Below are positions 11,118 through 23,226 of a stretch of DNA of 64,000 nucleotides, in pieces (positions within the stretch are counted from its first letter, which is position 1; the number at the start of each line of letters is the position of its first letter). This DNA is from Takakia lepidozioides (Eukaryota; Streptophyta; Takakiopsida; Takakiales; Takakiaceae): positions 2,416,001 through 2,480,000 of the forward strand of contig CM060731.1 in assembly GCA_030704615.1 (NCBI GenBank), in the 5' to 3' direction. Under the pieces are notes generated by a model. The model searched no databases, had not been told where the DNA came from, and saw only the letters and a list, made by a program, of their open reading frames with translations. Made by a program: the position numbers and the translations under genes.

Positions 11118-11652
11118 TAAAAAAAAAAATCATGAAGCGGCACCTCGCCAGCCACATGACGAGGCGCCACAGGTCAGGAAAACCGAAACAAATGGGATGG
11201 GGGGGGAGGTGGTTTTGAACCCTTGACCTCTCCCAGTGGGGTGCGCCTGGCGAGGTGCGACTGGCGTCGCACCGCGCTGACATGTGGCGAGGCACTAGTA
11301 GCCTGTTGCGCATTTTCAAGCATAATGTTATTTTGAGGGGGGGGCTGGTAAGCGCCTATATAAACCATTTTCCCCTCCTTTTTTGATCACTTTTGCCCCT
11401 CTCGTGGTGCGGTTTTTTCGGACTTCGTGCTTGGCACTGCCAACGAGAGGTGCAAAGGTGATTATTTGGGGGAGGAGAGGTTTTGACGGTTTTTTATTGG
11501 TCAGTCCCATACCCTTGTTCACGGTTCAATCATCGCGCTGTTTTTGGATCTCAAACGACCTGTTTTTTGCAGAAACTACGAAGACACCATCCACACGCAT
11601 CCATTGCCGTTTTCTAGGGTTTTGTCCCTTGTAGTGGGCAAAAGTTTATACA
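11118..11652. other. Gene-free stretch with one hairpin
   Basis: An inverted repeat of about 22 bp links 11383-11405 (contains CCCCTCTCGT) and 11442-11465 (contains ACGAGAGGTG). It lies just upstream of the kinase-like pseudogene and could be part of its 5' region. Nothing else is recognised. Confidence 0.4.
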
Positions 11653-13111
11653 ATGTCGGGGGTTGTGAATTCAAGTTCTGGGGCGAGGTCGTCTGGGGGT
11701 CGGAGGAAGAGAAAACGTGCCCACGAGCGGGATAGCCAGGTCAACAAGCCAGACTACCCGGGACCGGATGCCTTGGATATGGTGAAAGAAGTGGTAGTGG
11801 ATTATTCAAGGGTATGGACATGATGAGGCTGGAGAGTGCTTATGTCAGGCATGGATGGGAGGGGTTTCAGATTTTCCTGCAGAATATGGAGAGGAAAATG
11901 ACGAACGCTTTGGCGGGGGTTAAGTGGACGACGGACAGGGACAACCCGAAGTTCAATCGGTGGATCCAAAGCAGGGCGAAAGATGCCACGTGGAATTTGA
12001 GGCAACTAATGAAGACATGAAAGGGTAGAACAACCGAGGGTCGGATGCCCTCCGCCGAAGCTGAGTTAATGCGGCGTGTCGAGTATTGGGCTTGCTCGGC
12101 AAGTCAGAATTCACATCGCCAGACTAGGGTTGTCCCTTGGAAGACGGGGTCATCGAGCGGGGGAGGCACAATTGGTATTTATTACTTAAATTGAAGTACG
12201 AAAGTGGTAGAGATTGGCCCTTACAAAGAATGAGGGTATGCTAAGGTCCGTCAGTGTAGGATTGTTGGCGATTCTAGAATACCGGAGCGTTGGGAGCTAG
12301 CAGGAAAAAAACCCAAGTCCAAAAACAGAAAAGGCGTTGAGACAACATAACGACGAGTGTTTGGCAGTGAAGTTCCAACATCCGGGTGTTATCTCATATT
12401 TTGTTGTGAATGCACGTAAGGCAGAGGGTTACACTCGCTGGTGGAATGGGGGGACGATACGCGACATGATGAACCTTGACAGAAAATGGGGCAACGATTC
12501 GGACAACAGGGTGATTTTGGAACAAAAGGGAACGGAAGCAGATTCCAGGAATGCGATCGCTTGCTTCGTTTCCGGAAAGTGCACAGTAAACTTGCATGGG
12601 CACTAGTGTGCATCACGGATGTTGTCCACAAAAACGGTGTCATGCACAACGACTTGTCCCCCGATAAGATCTTGTTGCATTTTCCAGATGGCACCGAGGA
12701 GATCAAGATTGGGGTATATGATTAGGGCTTAGCCACCCCATTGGGCATACGCAAAGCCTCGTCGTACCAGTTTGAAAACCAAGACAAGCTGGACCGGAAA
12801 CTCGCGAAAAGATGGTGGGTGGAAAAAGATATTGCATCGATTTTTAATGCGAATGCCCCCCCCCCCCCCCCGACATGACGGCGGAGGCCTTTGCCATTGG
12901 GAAAATAGCGATACGACTAAATAGCGGCGCTCATTATGATCAAAGTATGTTCAAGGACCAATTTACGGGAGGTTGTTGGCATTCAATGCTACAAAGGTTG
13001 TACGACAACAACAAAAATGAGAGAGTCACATCAGCCCATGTAGTACTCCGGTTCATGGGAAGCCATTCAATTGGTTTGAGCCGAAAGACGTATATAGGAC
13101 GGAGTAGACCA
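11653..13111 (+). pseudogene. Broken protein-kinase-like gene
   Basis: An ATG at 11653 opens an N-terminus with a basic cluster (GRRKRKRAHERD), likely a nuclear localisation signal. The frame then shifts to 11814-12020, to 12337-12600 (contains GGTIRDMMNL), and to a frame reading through about 12730. That last part holds HNDLSPDKILLHF, a kinase catalytic-loop pattern (HxDLxxxxxL), followed by IGVYD-stop-GLA. The TAG at 12723-12725 replaces the middle residue of a DFG-type motif. About 12876-13111 continues a C-lobe-like segment. A run of C at about 12857-12871 interrupts it. At least three frame changes and stops show decay. The kinase call rests on the two motifs in the right order; the N-terminal part is not recognised. 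Confidence 0.55.
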
Positions 13112-13189
13112 TAGTCTCGTAGATATGAGATTTGTGGCGGTACAATGGTTCTTTTCTGAAGACATAACTCAATTTTGATCGTGCATGTA

Positions 13190-13695
13190 ATAAATAAAGT
13201 CTCATTGTAAATACTACATTGCATATGCTCGACCTTGGCACATATCATCGCAACATAAATGGTTTGTGTATTGTCACATTGTTTATATTTGTAATGTTCC
13301 AACGTTTCCGCTAGGGTTATGAGAAAACGATGTATTAGTTTCGTAGGAGTTAAACAACAAACGTCCCACATCTCAGTCGGATGTGCGACACTACCATGAA
13401 AGGCATGGATCGGAAAGTAATAGGTGCACATGCGACCTCCGAAGTCCAAATGTTTGATACTAGGTCCAACGGATGGTCTACTTGAACGTCCGGAGGTCGC
13501 ATGTACACCTATATGGAACGTTTGTTGTCTAAGTCCTACAGAACCAATATATCATTTTCTCAGTACCCTGTCAGAAACATTGAAACATTCGAACATACAA
13601 ACAATGACACAATACACGGCCAGTTTTGTTGAAATGACATCTGTGAGGTTCGAGCGTATGCAATTTATTATTTACAACAGAACTTTATTTACTCA
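13190..13695. repeat. Foldback repeat 1, arms ~200-250 bp
   Basis: The arm 13190-13444 is an imperfect reverse complement of 13488-13695. Matching landmarks are ATAAATAAAGT against ACTTTATTTACT, TGTATTGTCACATTGTTTA against its complement, ACAACAAACGT, and CATGCGACCTCCG against CGGAGGTCGCATG. The left arm has an extra segment at about 13357-13421. No ORF is supported, so this is a non-coding foldback or MITE-like element. Confidence 0.75.
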
Positions 13696-13772
13696 GGGGA
13701 CCGGTACTGCTGCTGGAGCGCAACTGATGGTGCGAGTTCTTTATTGATTGGAGCTGTCACAACCAATGTCAA

Positions 13773-14125
13773 CAATCATATTTACGGTAAGGTGTTTGAT
13801 GTTATTGTTGTTCCTCTAGCTGAATTTTGTAGTACTTTTTTTGCTACTCCCATGCCAACAACATCAGGTCCCCTGAGACTATCATGTTCAAACGAACGTA
13901 TCAGCCACCCCGGCCAGCTTGCAGCCACGACCCACCATAAATTGAATGAATTGGAGATTTGGTGCTCAGTTCTTGGTTTCATGTCCGTGATGACTGATAC
14001 GGAATTCGGAATATGGCAGTCCCAGTGGACCTGATGTTGTTGGCATGGGAGTAGCAAAACGATTCCTAAAGAAATCAGCTACATGAACATCGGCAGTATG
14101 AAACACCTTGCAGTACATATGATTA
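13773..14125. repeat. Foldback repeat 2, arms ~140 bp
   Basis: 13773-13910 is the imperfect reverse complement of about 13995-14125. Landmarks are AATCATATTTAC against GTACATATGATT, TGCTACTCCCATGCCAACAA against its exact complement, and CATCAGGTCC against GGACCTGATG. The unpaired centre is about 85 bp. No coding content is seen. Confidence 0.8.
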
Positions 14126-14319
14126 TTGATATTGTTTGCACGGATTATTTGTGTTTGTGCCTTCAAGCGGCGAACATTTCCGCCATAGTGCGGAAGAGGT
14201 GCATTGGCCACATTAAACGGTTGATGTGATATCATTTCACAAATGTATCACATCGCATTTGTGAAAATGTATCACATGAACCGTTTCATGTGGCCTACGG
14301 GAGTCTTCAACTGATACGA

Positions 14320-14760
14320 GATTGGTGTGGTCTACGGGGAGGCATGATTGGCAGACGATGTCGCGTTACCTTCAGCCTCCCACCAACAAACATGACATCA
14401 TTTCATAAGCGCTTCAAGTGACGAACGAAATGGTTCATCTGACATCATCCAAATGTTGAACATGTTGAGGTCTTCTGTAATGTGCTCTGCTTCGTAATGC
14501 GGTGCTTCTCCAGTTTTTTTTTTCCCAATTTGATGACATTCTCGATCTGGAAGACATCCACACGTGTATAGAAATCCTTTAAAAAATAAAAAAACCATCA
14601 AAATGAGAAGTTGCGGTCTGGGAATGAGGCTTCCAATTTTGATGGTTATTTGGTTTTTTTAGGATTTCTACACACATGTGGATCTCTTCCAGATCGAGAA
14701 TAGCACCAGAAAGAGGATATGGAGAAGCACCGCATTACGAAGCAGGAGACACTACAAAAA
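14320..14760. repeat. Foldback repeat 3, arms ~125 bp
   Basis: 14474-14603 pairs with 14634-14756. Examples are TGCTTCGTAATGCGGTGCTT against AAGCACCGCATTACGAAGCA, and ACCATCAAAAT against ATTTTGATGGT. The left flank from 14320 is shared with foldback 4, so the two are copies of one element duplicated about 580-600 bp apart. Confidence 0.8.
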
Positions 14761-14917
14761 GAGCTTCAAAAGGCAGGGCACCCATGAAGGTGCTTGATCA
14801 ATAGGCGATCGAATGATTCACCTCCCTCTCGAATGGTTGACGATCCAAATGGTTTTTGTTTGCTTCAACTTTGCCACTACGTTCAACATACCATCCAACA
14901 GGTTCCGATACATCAAT

Positions 14918-15335
14918 GTGGCCTAGGGAGAAACATGGTTGGGAGACAATGACGTCACGTTAACTTCCACCAACAAACATGTGATCATTTCATAAGCGCT
15001 TGAAGTGACGATGGGCAAGGTTCTTCATCCAAATGTTCAACATGCTGAGGTCTTATGTAATGTCTCTTGCTTCGTAATGAGATGTTTCTCCAACTCTTAT
15101 TTTTCCAATGTTGATATTTTCCATCTGGAACATATCTACACATGCATATATAAATACTTAAAAAACCAAATGACCATCAAAACTGGAAGCTGGGGATGAG
15201 GCTTATAAAAGTGGAGATGGTCATTTGCTTATTTAAAGATTTCTGCACACATGTGTGGATCTGTTCCAGGTGGAGAACATCAACATATTGGATAAAATGG
15301 AGAAGCACCGCATTACGAAGCATGAGACATTACAA
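14918..15335. repeat. Foldback repeat 4, copy of foldback 3
   Basis: 15054-15182 pairs with 15211-15334 using the same words as foldback 3 (TTGCTTCGTAATGAGATG against GCACCGCATTACGAAGCA). Flank words such as TTTCATAAGCGCTT are shared with 14402-14415. It is a tandem-duplicated relative of the preceding element. Confidence 0.8.
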
Positions 15336-15354
15336 AAAGAGCTTCAAAATGCAT

Positions 15355-15780
15355 ACCATGTAACAGGTCCCGGTCTAATATGAGACGAAACGAAATTCAT
15401 TCAATGGGTGATTGAATGGTTGCACATCCAAATGATTTTCGTTTGTTTTCAATCTTTGCCACTATATTCAACATACCATGTATCAGGTCCCGGACTAATA
15501 TGAGATCAATTGAAATTCATTCGATGGCTCAACGGATGGTTGTCTATCAAAATGATTTTCGTTCGGTTTGAGACTTCGCCAGTATGTTCAATGTACCATC
15601 TAAGAGGTCGCAGAATAATATGAGATGAAACGAAATTTGGTCAATGGGGCAACGGATGGTTGCCCATCCAAATGATTTTCGTTCGCTTCGAGACTTGGCC
15701 AGCATGTTGAATGTACCATCTGACAGGCCCCAAAGTAATATGAGATCAATCAAAATTCGTTCGATGAGCCAATGAGGCGT
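15355..15780. repeat. 120-bp tandem repeat, ~3.5 units
   Basis: Units begin with ACCATGTAACAGGTCCCGG-type sequence at about 15356, 15476, 15596 and 15716. Each contains AATATGAGAT, an AAATTCATTC-like word and CCAAATGATTTTCGTT. A degenerate unit sits at about 14815-14915, after foldback 3. Foldback arms followed by subrepeats are a layout known for foldback elements. Confidence 0.75.
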
Positions 15781-17204
15781 TCACCTGTCATCCACTTTTT
15801 GTTCATTGCGAAAAAGAAATCCTGCAATGCGTGCACGGCTATTGCACCCATTGAACGGATGTGGTTGAAGCCCATCTTTTGCCCGCATGTGCTTGAACAT
15901 GTGTGCGACACATGTGCAGAGACACAACAAAAGAACAAATCATTTGCCTCTCCATCGACGTGCTCACCCCTCAAGCCATTCGAGAATTTAATTGAATTTA
16001 AATGAATTTTAAGCCAATAATTAGGTTTACACTGCCGGATTTCTGCCACGTATCGATTTTTTTTTTGGCTCATTTTTGTTCTGCGGCTTCAAGCATCCCA
16101 CCGCTACTCCCCCGCCAAAATTTGGACCAATAAAAAGTCCAAAAAAAAAAGTGTTATCTTCGCTCACTATTGCATAACACTCTATAAAGAGTGCATGAAG
16201 TAGAACACAAATCAAGTTTGGAGTGCAAAACAGGGAATGTGCCAAATTTGTATGAGCAGACCCCCCTCATACATCTGCTGAATGACATGTTCTTATAACC
16301 CCCTCCTCCTCAACTGACTTCACCCCTTCCCACAACATTTGCCATGAATTGGCAAAAGCTCACATCCCACATCCCACATCCCACAGACTGGGCACATTCT
16401 CAGATACTAAAGTTCTATTGTCACCATTGCCATTTTCCAGCACCCCCGGGACTCCTTATCCTCTTCTTAATCTCCTGGTCTACCTATATAATGGATTTCA
16501 TCTTGGACTGTCGATCACGGAGCAGTCTCCCCACTATAAGCTTCCACGGCCTCAACGTAAAGTCAGCAAAATTGGGCACGACTTTGCCAAACTGGGCGCG
16601 AGTTTGTCAAGCTGGGCATGAGTCCCACTCCTTGACATGATTTACCGACACATGTATAGCCTGTCATGGTGGGATTATATTCTCGTGGTGGTATCACTTC
16701 ACAAAATTTACCTCTTTGCTTTAGGGTGCTGGTTTCATGCCAGTCGAACATGCCCCAATAGAGTGAAGTGTGCTGAATTTTTGGAACAACACTGTTGTGT
16801 GGAGGTGGCAGCTAAGTCTATCCCATAATAAAGTAGCCAGTATGTATCTATGTAGTTTCTGCGCGTATTGCTTGGAAGTCATCACCTCAGTCCATCAGGT
16901 GTTCAGTAATCACAATCAGGTAAGTCAGCCTCCCCAGTACCAAATGTCAATGCATGCTCTATGTGGGCATTCCCATTATACCATCGGAAGGTCATGTTGG
17001 TCTCAGCCCATGTTTTACTTCCTTGCAATGTAAGGAACTAGATGAGAGCCTATCTTACACAAATGTCAGTCTGGCTCCTTCAGACAGCAAGAGTCAATGC
17101 CTTTCCCAATTACAGCTAAAATGTTCAAGCATAGAGCTAGAAACATGGTGCAGTCAGCTCCCTAAGCAAGACAGGAATGAGGCCGATACTTCGACGCACA
17201 ACAT
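15781..17204. other. Gene-free stretch
   Basis: Several short open frames exist but none has domain features or matched splice sites. CACATCCCACATCCCACATC near 16358 is a short simple repeat. Near 16568-16622 a roughly 21-base word (TTGGGCACGACTTTG type) is repeated three times. Confidence 0.35.
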
Positions 17205-18750
17205 TCAGCTTGAGTCCCCCTCCTCCTCCCCATCTCCCTCTTCCTCTTCCTCTTCGCCCTGCAAACTTCTAGTGTCCATGCGCACTTTCATGTCTGCAGA
17301 ACAACGAATATATCAATATAGATTTGTAGAGGACATAAAACATTTGGTATGGTAATCCATTACATTCAAGATGCTTAGAGATGGGTACTGGACCCACACT
17401 TCTCGCATTTTAGGTAGCGCTCAGTTGCGTGCTTGCATCTCGCTGCCCTCCTTGCATCTTCGAGCCTCCATTTGTCCATCTCAAAGTTAACATACTGGCT
17501 GATGAACTCCGTCCTTGACTTTCCAACCCTCTCTAGACTACAGCACACACTGCCAGCCCCACAAGTCATTGTAATGAATTAACATGCAACAGAAAAAATG
17601 CCAACTCACTGTTTCCATACCCACTTACAAAATTACCTCCGTTTGCATGTTTTGTGCTCATGGTACAAGAATAGCGAGCCTGCCACCTCTCCTCGTAGCT
17701 TTCGGCGGAGCACCTTCCAGTAGTCATTGCCATCTCGAAACACTTTCTTTAACCGTGCCAATTCGGAAATGTGACCTTTGTCTGGTTTGCATTTTGCGAG
17801 TTTCTGTCTTACCACATTGCCACTTGCAATGCCACCAACAACGTCTTCCACTGCCCTTAATGTCAAATCTCCTTCACCCAAATTCTTAATACGAAAATGC
17901 TGAAACATGTCATCTTCAAACAATTTGGCTAACAATGGTGCCCGTTTTGCCTTCTCTTTTTTCTCCATTGTTGAGCTACCGCGCAAATCTTCCCACAATG
18001 CATTTTCCCTCGCTGTGAATCTAGCCCGAGCCTTTGCATCATACAACCTCTTCCTCTTTTTGGGATCTCCATAAAGTCTCATGTTCCGCTCTTTGTAATT
18101 TTGCTCACTCTTCTTTTGTAGGGTAGGCCGACTGGGCTTACCTGGAGGGAGGCAAGGACCTCCACACTTCACTACCAAGTGACATTGGAAGTTGTGCTTG
18201 TCCTTCCAACCCATGCTTGGTCCATTGTTGCAAAGTAGGCAAAACCATGCTCCCGTGTCGTTTCGTCTGAAGTGCACCCCTTCCTGCGCAAATTGTGGAC
18301 CTGAACAACAAAATGTGCTCAAAAGATGTTGTTTGCTATGGGCTTGGGGCCATTGACCCCGTGCCCAGTTTGAAAAGTCCGGAACGTGCAGTGGGCCATA
18401 ACCTGCCTTTGCCAAAGGGCTGATGCCGGTAGTAAGAGCTGGCTTGGAATAAACAATGAATCCGGACATTCTAGATATCCTCTACGAATCCCGCATCACA
18501 GCCATGTTCATGTAAAAACACTGATGTGATACCGTATAGGAGGTCAAAGAACACCCAGAGCCTGGACATTGGGACCGCGGCACGAAGCAGCCAAACCTCC
18601 TCGAAGGTAAATATTGCTTCGCTTCTAACCCGTGGGGGCCACACGAGTGCCACGACCCACCTCTTGGTGGCGAACAGCCACTACCTGCAAGGCATTTCTT
18701 GGACCCGAGGCTTTCGACGCTGCCGCCTTCGCTCTTTTCAACCTAGCCAT
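17205..18750 (-). CDS. Unknown spliced gene with CxxC...H zinc-like N-terminus and acidic tail
   Basis: Not recognised. Three exons join cleanly in frame: 18300-17637 (TTCAG acceptor, GTAATT donor), 17537-17389 (TGTAG acceptor, GTACCC donor) and 17293-17205 (TCTGCAG acceptor, stop TGA). Phases 2 then 1 match across both introns. Exon 18300-17637 has WFCLLCNNGPSMGWKDKHNF followed by CH, suggesting a zinc-binding module, then a long Lys/Arg/Glu-rich helical region. The final exon is almost pure glutamate/glycine. A likely first exon starts at ATG 18750-18748 (MARLKRAKAAASK, basic), but its join to the 18300 exon is not in phase as I read it, so an exon may be missing. No broken codons occur in the three firm exons, unlike the neighbours, so it may be functional. 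A DNA- or chromatin-binding role would be a guess. Confidence 0.5.
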
Positions 18751-19700
18751 TGCTAGCGGCAAGAGCTTCGGGAGCAACCTGAAAATAATAGCAAACAAAC
18801 AAAAACTATCACCCAAACACACTACAATACAGCCCTGTACATGCAAATCATCATGGTGGAGGAAGATTTTTTCCTGGCATTGGACAATGACTTACAAAAT
18901 GATAACTGAGTTCACGTTGCTGTCACAAATTGGGCATTTGCAATCCCCCTGTGCTCCCTGCTTCCATTTGGTGAATGTGGTAACGGTTGACATAAATCTG
19001 TTTGCAACCCACTGCCACATGAAGTCACCCCCTCCCCCCCAACCTGCCCCCACTGTGCATTTACTAAACTAAGGCTCTGGCCTCTAAAGGTGTGTGTATC
19101 TCTTTGTAGTCAATGAACTCATGCAGGTTCTACTCCGTCTTCGACCTAGGGTTTCTGGCAAAGATAATGTAGTGGGTTTCAAAGGTTCCGACAATGTCAA
19201 CTGTTGAAGTCACGAGTGCACCCTTTGTAGTCCTGATCTAACGGTTGGAAGGCTTGTTCAGACGGTGAAGGGCCAGCGAATATCTGTTCTCATTATGAGC
19301 ATTGTCTAACCGTGGACATGATATCCACCAACTTCCGGGATACATGGTGTTGTGACATTTTGCAATTTCAATCTTGATTATCCAAGGGGTTCCCTTCATG
19401 TGGGAAAGGAGGGCACCTTTAGGAGCTTCTCCATTGTTTCCAGTCAGCGATTTGACTCACTCGAGTTGGACCCTACAAACTGTTGGGCCCTATTCCTCCG
19501 CAAAAAGAGCTGGGCCCGAATGGCACCCTCACAATTCTAGTTCCTGCGTCCCTTTCGACTTCTTTTGCACGTATCATTTGTTCCAGTTTAATTTCTTCTC
19601 AGACCTTACAAGCTGATTCATATCCTTGCGGATGTGGTAGTACAGAGGGGCAGGTAGATAGCAGCAGGAGGGGTAGAGGGTGGGTAAGCACAATTCTCAC
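18751..19700. other. Gene-free stretch
   Basis: No frame with recognisable domains or convincing exon borders was found on either strand. Confidence 0.3.
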
Positions 19701-20060
19701 CTGTATGGTGCGCGGACATCTTCTGTTGGGACAGAGTGACGAGCACCTCAGCTGCCAAGCTCGGAACGGAGTGCACCTCGCGAATTTGACGATGGATAGC
19801 GGGCGGCCCGAAATGAAGGCAAGTATGTCTTCGCACAATCACACACCCCCCCCCCCCACCCAAGATTGTGAGGCTATTTGGGGGATGCTGATGACATTGA
19901 GATCAATTGCATACACTTGAAAAACTACGAAGAAAGCCCATTCGGCAGGCTTCGACTTTGATATTTCTAGGATTTCCTCTCGTTTCTCCACTCGGAGCTT
20001 CTGACTCTGCTCCTTCTCTGCATCCTTCTTCTTTGCCTCTTCTACCTTTCTTCTCTCTCA
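19701..20060 (-). pseudogene. Possible coiled-coil exon remnant
   Basis: On the minus strand about 20060-19920 reads a charged helix (EEAKKKDAEKEQSQKLRVEK) and then continues open to a strong GTGAGAA donor at 19701. A one-base shift near 20060 breaks the upstream frame, and a poly-C run lies at about 19849-19858. Protein-like charge patterning plus a donor site are the only support. Confidence 0.25.
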
Positions 20061-20224
20061 AGCTTCTTCTTCCTTATGCCGTAGTCTCTTTTTTCTTCGT
20101 CTAGCCTTCACATTCCACCGAGGTTAACTTTTCGTCACTCCATTTGATGTGCTTCTGGGTATTTGGCTCCGCTTTTGTTTGAAAAACTCTTAAAGGGCCT
20201 TTTCCCCTGTGTACAAATGTTCTT

Positions 20225-20410
20225 ACCATAAACCGGGCGACCGGCTAGGCCGTGCTCGACACAGAGGCCGCCTGCAAACACCTAGAACGGGGCGACCGCT
20301 GAAACCTGCTCACTTACCTGCCGGGCGGACATTTTGCAGGTCGCGGCTTCACGCTAAATAAGGGGGGACCGCCAAAGCGTTCGCCCCTCTCAAGCATTTA
20401 ACTGGGCGAC
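20225..20410. repeat. Scattered GGGCGACCGC words related to the 10.4-11.1 kb array
   Basis: GGGCGACCG-type words occur near 20238, 20291 and 20403. Partial mirrored words (GGCGGAC, GGTCGCGG, GGGGACCGCC) lie between. They share the core of the hairpin array but are not arranged as tidy palindromes. Confidence 0.45.
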
Positions 20411-22868
20411 CGCATGAGCTGTGTAATTCGGAGTAATTGACTACAATCATGTTAAGGTGCACAGTTGTAGTTAGACCTCTTATGTCATTCAAAAAACATC
20501 CGCGGGAATAGGGTGTTCTTCTGTTGTAAGGCTACACGGTTATAGGTCTTCCGGTATTCAATATGTGATCCGCGGGAATAGGGGGTTTTTTCATCCGTGA
20601 GCCTATGCTCCCCAATGCAAACTCACACATCTAGGCTCACGGAATAGCATTCCTGCTGAAAAATGTGTTGCCCTTCTAATTGTCTCTCCTTGGATCAACA
20701 ACCTTCCATGAGGAAGCGGCCCACAAGAGGAAAAAATGAAGGTATTTTGACAAGGCCACCGAAATTTCGTTGGTCTTGTGAAGGGACGTGTTTTTTGCGC
20801 CCCATGAAGCGGACAATTAGGTGGGGGCGCTCCCTTAGAGAGTATTCTTTTTAGACCAATGGGATTGCTTTAACCCTTCCTACGCTACTTGTTTCAGGTT
20901 GCGCTGTTTGAATGAACCATCCCAACTTTTGCAGATGAAGTTTTTCTACATTCATTCCTTTTGAGCATTTATAGTGCATGAGATGGCCCACCTGCTCCAA
21001 TTTATTGCATGCCATTTGGAGCAGGCATGCGACCTCCAGATTTTTCTCAAGGGACATGGGTCAGAAAATTATTGGGTGGAGGGGAGTTGACTTGAAACGT
21101 GGGCCCCCCCTCATTGGGCCATTGAAGCACATTAGGCCAGGGAGGGATGCCAAAACTGTTTGATGCTACTCGACCTATTTGAAATTCGGTTTTCACCGAT
21201 AGATCCTATTGAAAATTTTCCTAGTGCTTATGCGTATTGTAAGACAACCCTTCACCGGAGGGATTTGTGTAAGTATGGTTTTTGGGACGACATGTTTTGG
21301 AGGAAAGCTTCAGGCTTGAGGGGTGAATATGTCAACCCTCACCAAAACACATACAAAGCAGCCTATGCAGTAAAATGTTGCTTTGATATGAAATTTGACA
21401 TGCACTTTGCATTTGTACTATATATTATGTAGATTTGGGGTAGCCCTTTTGGAAAATTCAAAAAGCCCCTTAACATGCTTGGTCAAAGCAAATAAAAGAT
21501 TTTTTCAAACCCAAAAAAAAGAAAATGTCTAAATATATATATATATAATCTCTCAAACTCAATAGTGAAAATTCCTAAAATTTGGGGAGATGGTGTAGAG
21601 GCCAGGTAGGTATGTATGTGTATGGTCAAATTTTGTGGATGAATGCTGGTAGGTTAGCCTCCCGTTAGTTCCAAGGGGTAGTAGTTTTTGGGAGTGAAAA
21701 AATTCACCTTGTAGGAAGTTAAGGGTTAAACATGGGTGTGGTTGATGAGGGGGCAATTGGGAGTGGAACCGTGCACTAAAAGCCACTTTACATGCTCGCC
21801 CGTTGCCCGTGATTATGACGACATGCCCAATATTTGTTTCTATCTTCCCCCTCCCTATGTTTAAAAATGCACTACCTACCCGTGACCGTGCACCCTTTAC
21901 CCATTGACGAGCGCCAAGGCTTGCAAACATTCGCAAAATGCAAAGTCTTGCGGATCACGGTGCCGTGAGATCAGAATATTGTCTACTCACGGTCAACATT
22001 GATAGCAAACCTCCACATTCCAGTCATCTCTAGCCCTAAACGAAGAATTAAACATTGAAAGAATTGGACATTGTTTCCCTCTCAAAGTTGGTTAATTGAA
22101 TGAGGGTCACATTCATATGATTTCCCATGGACGTAATAAATTAATATTACATCTTCCTTTTTTTCTTTATTTTTGAATCATGTATGTATCTTGAAATTGA
22201 GTGGTCAAGGATATAACATGTAATTGTAGCAATACATGCAATTTATGTGATCAACTCCTCAAACATAAATCAATTATTCAATTTCTGTAATGTGTTGAAA
22301 TTGCCGTCTTGCCTTTTTCCACTGTCTTTGAATAAAATAAATAAATGAAAAAAATCACATATGCATGTTGAAGTTGGATGGTTAAGGATATCACATGTAA
22401 TTCATGTGATAAGGGCTCCACGACACACAAGCCAGTTGTAGCTGGTGATCTCCACGCTTCGAAGGGTTCCCACATTGCAAGGCCCGTTGGCTTAGAAGCG
22501 TGGTCGAAAAGCAAGTGTGACCCGTGACAATGGTGACGTCATTCAACGGCCGCGGGTGAGCATGTAAAGTGTCTCTAATAAGTCCTTCCACCAGGTCACC
22601 ACAACTTGCGGAGCCCCATCAAAAAACCTTTTAAAGTCGTAGCAAATTTTAAATGTACCAATAAATGCAATTGATCAAGCTCATTAAAATCATATGATCA
22701 ACCTTGTCGATTATGGCTTCTGGTGGTCGGTTGCTCCTGGATCTCTAGTGCAGTGACGTCTGTTCCAGATCATGGGGTGGTAATTTTCTGCCGCTAAATG
22801 GCTCTGCCCTTTCTTAGCCTCAGTTCTGTTGTTTCTGTCCAGGGTTCGTCCGGCCCACTTTCCTTGCA
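20411..22868. other. Gene-free stretch left of the copia element
   Basis: ATCCGCGGGAATAGGG occurs twice (about 20499 and 20569). A TA run lies at about 21533-21545. Short frames such as 21160-21432 (+) lack recognisable features. No gene can be supported. Confidence 0.35.
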
Positions 22869-22873
22869 ATATG

Positions 22874-23199
22874 TGTTGGAATAAGCAGCTCCATATTCAA
22901 CGAATCTACAACTTGACTAAACAAAGATAGACAGATTAAAATTAACTCTAAGTTTGGAGATGCTTTTAAAGGAAAAAGTAAGTCCATTGTGGGACTACTT
23001 TGTATATAGAAAAAGTAGGTGTAAAAAAGCAAGTCTTTTATAAATTGCTTTTTAGCCTAGCTAGAACTATATAAGAAGCTCGGGGTTGAACCACAAAGTT
23101 GTTGTTTTATGACATACTCTAGCTTGTGGTGGTTCTAAGGTTGGGTGGTGAGCTTCTATTCACAAGCAATTTTACAGGTCCCAGGCTTATTTTTCTACA
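22874..23199 (+). repeat. Left LTR of copia element
   Basis: This is the 326-bp direct repeat of 26393-26718, starting TGTTGGAATAAG and ending TTTTTCTACA. It carries ACTATATAAGAAG at about 23066, a plausible TATA box for the element's own promoter. Confidence 0.93.
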
Positions 23200-23211
23200 T
23201 GGTATCAGAGC
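23200..23211 (+). other. Primer binding site (initiator-Met tRNA)
   Basis: TGGTATCAGAGC directly follows the left LTR. It is complementary to the 3' end of plant initiator methionine tRNA, the usual copia primer. Confidence 0.92.
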
Positions 23212-23226
23212 TTTTGGTTTGGCTTT

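Noticed and set aside
19845-19860. Poly-C runs here and at 12857 and 33442 as functional sites
   Set aside because: Homopolymers are common slippage products and lie in decayed or intronic sequence; no supporting context.
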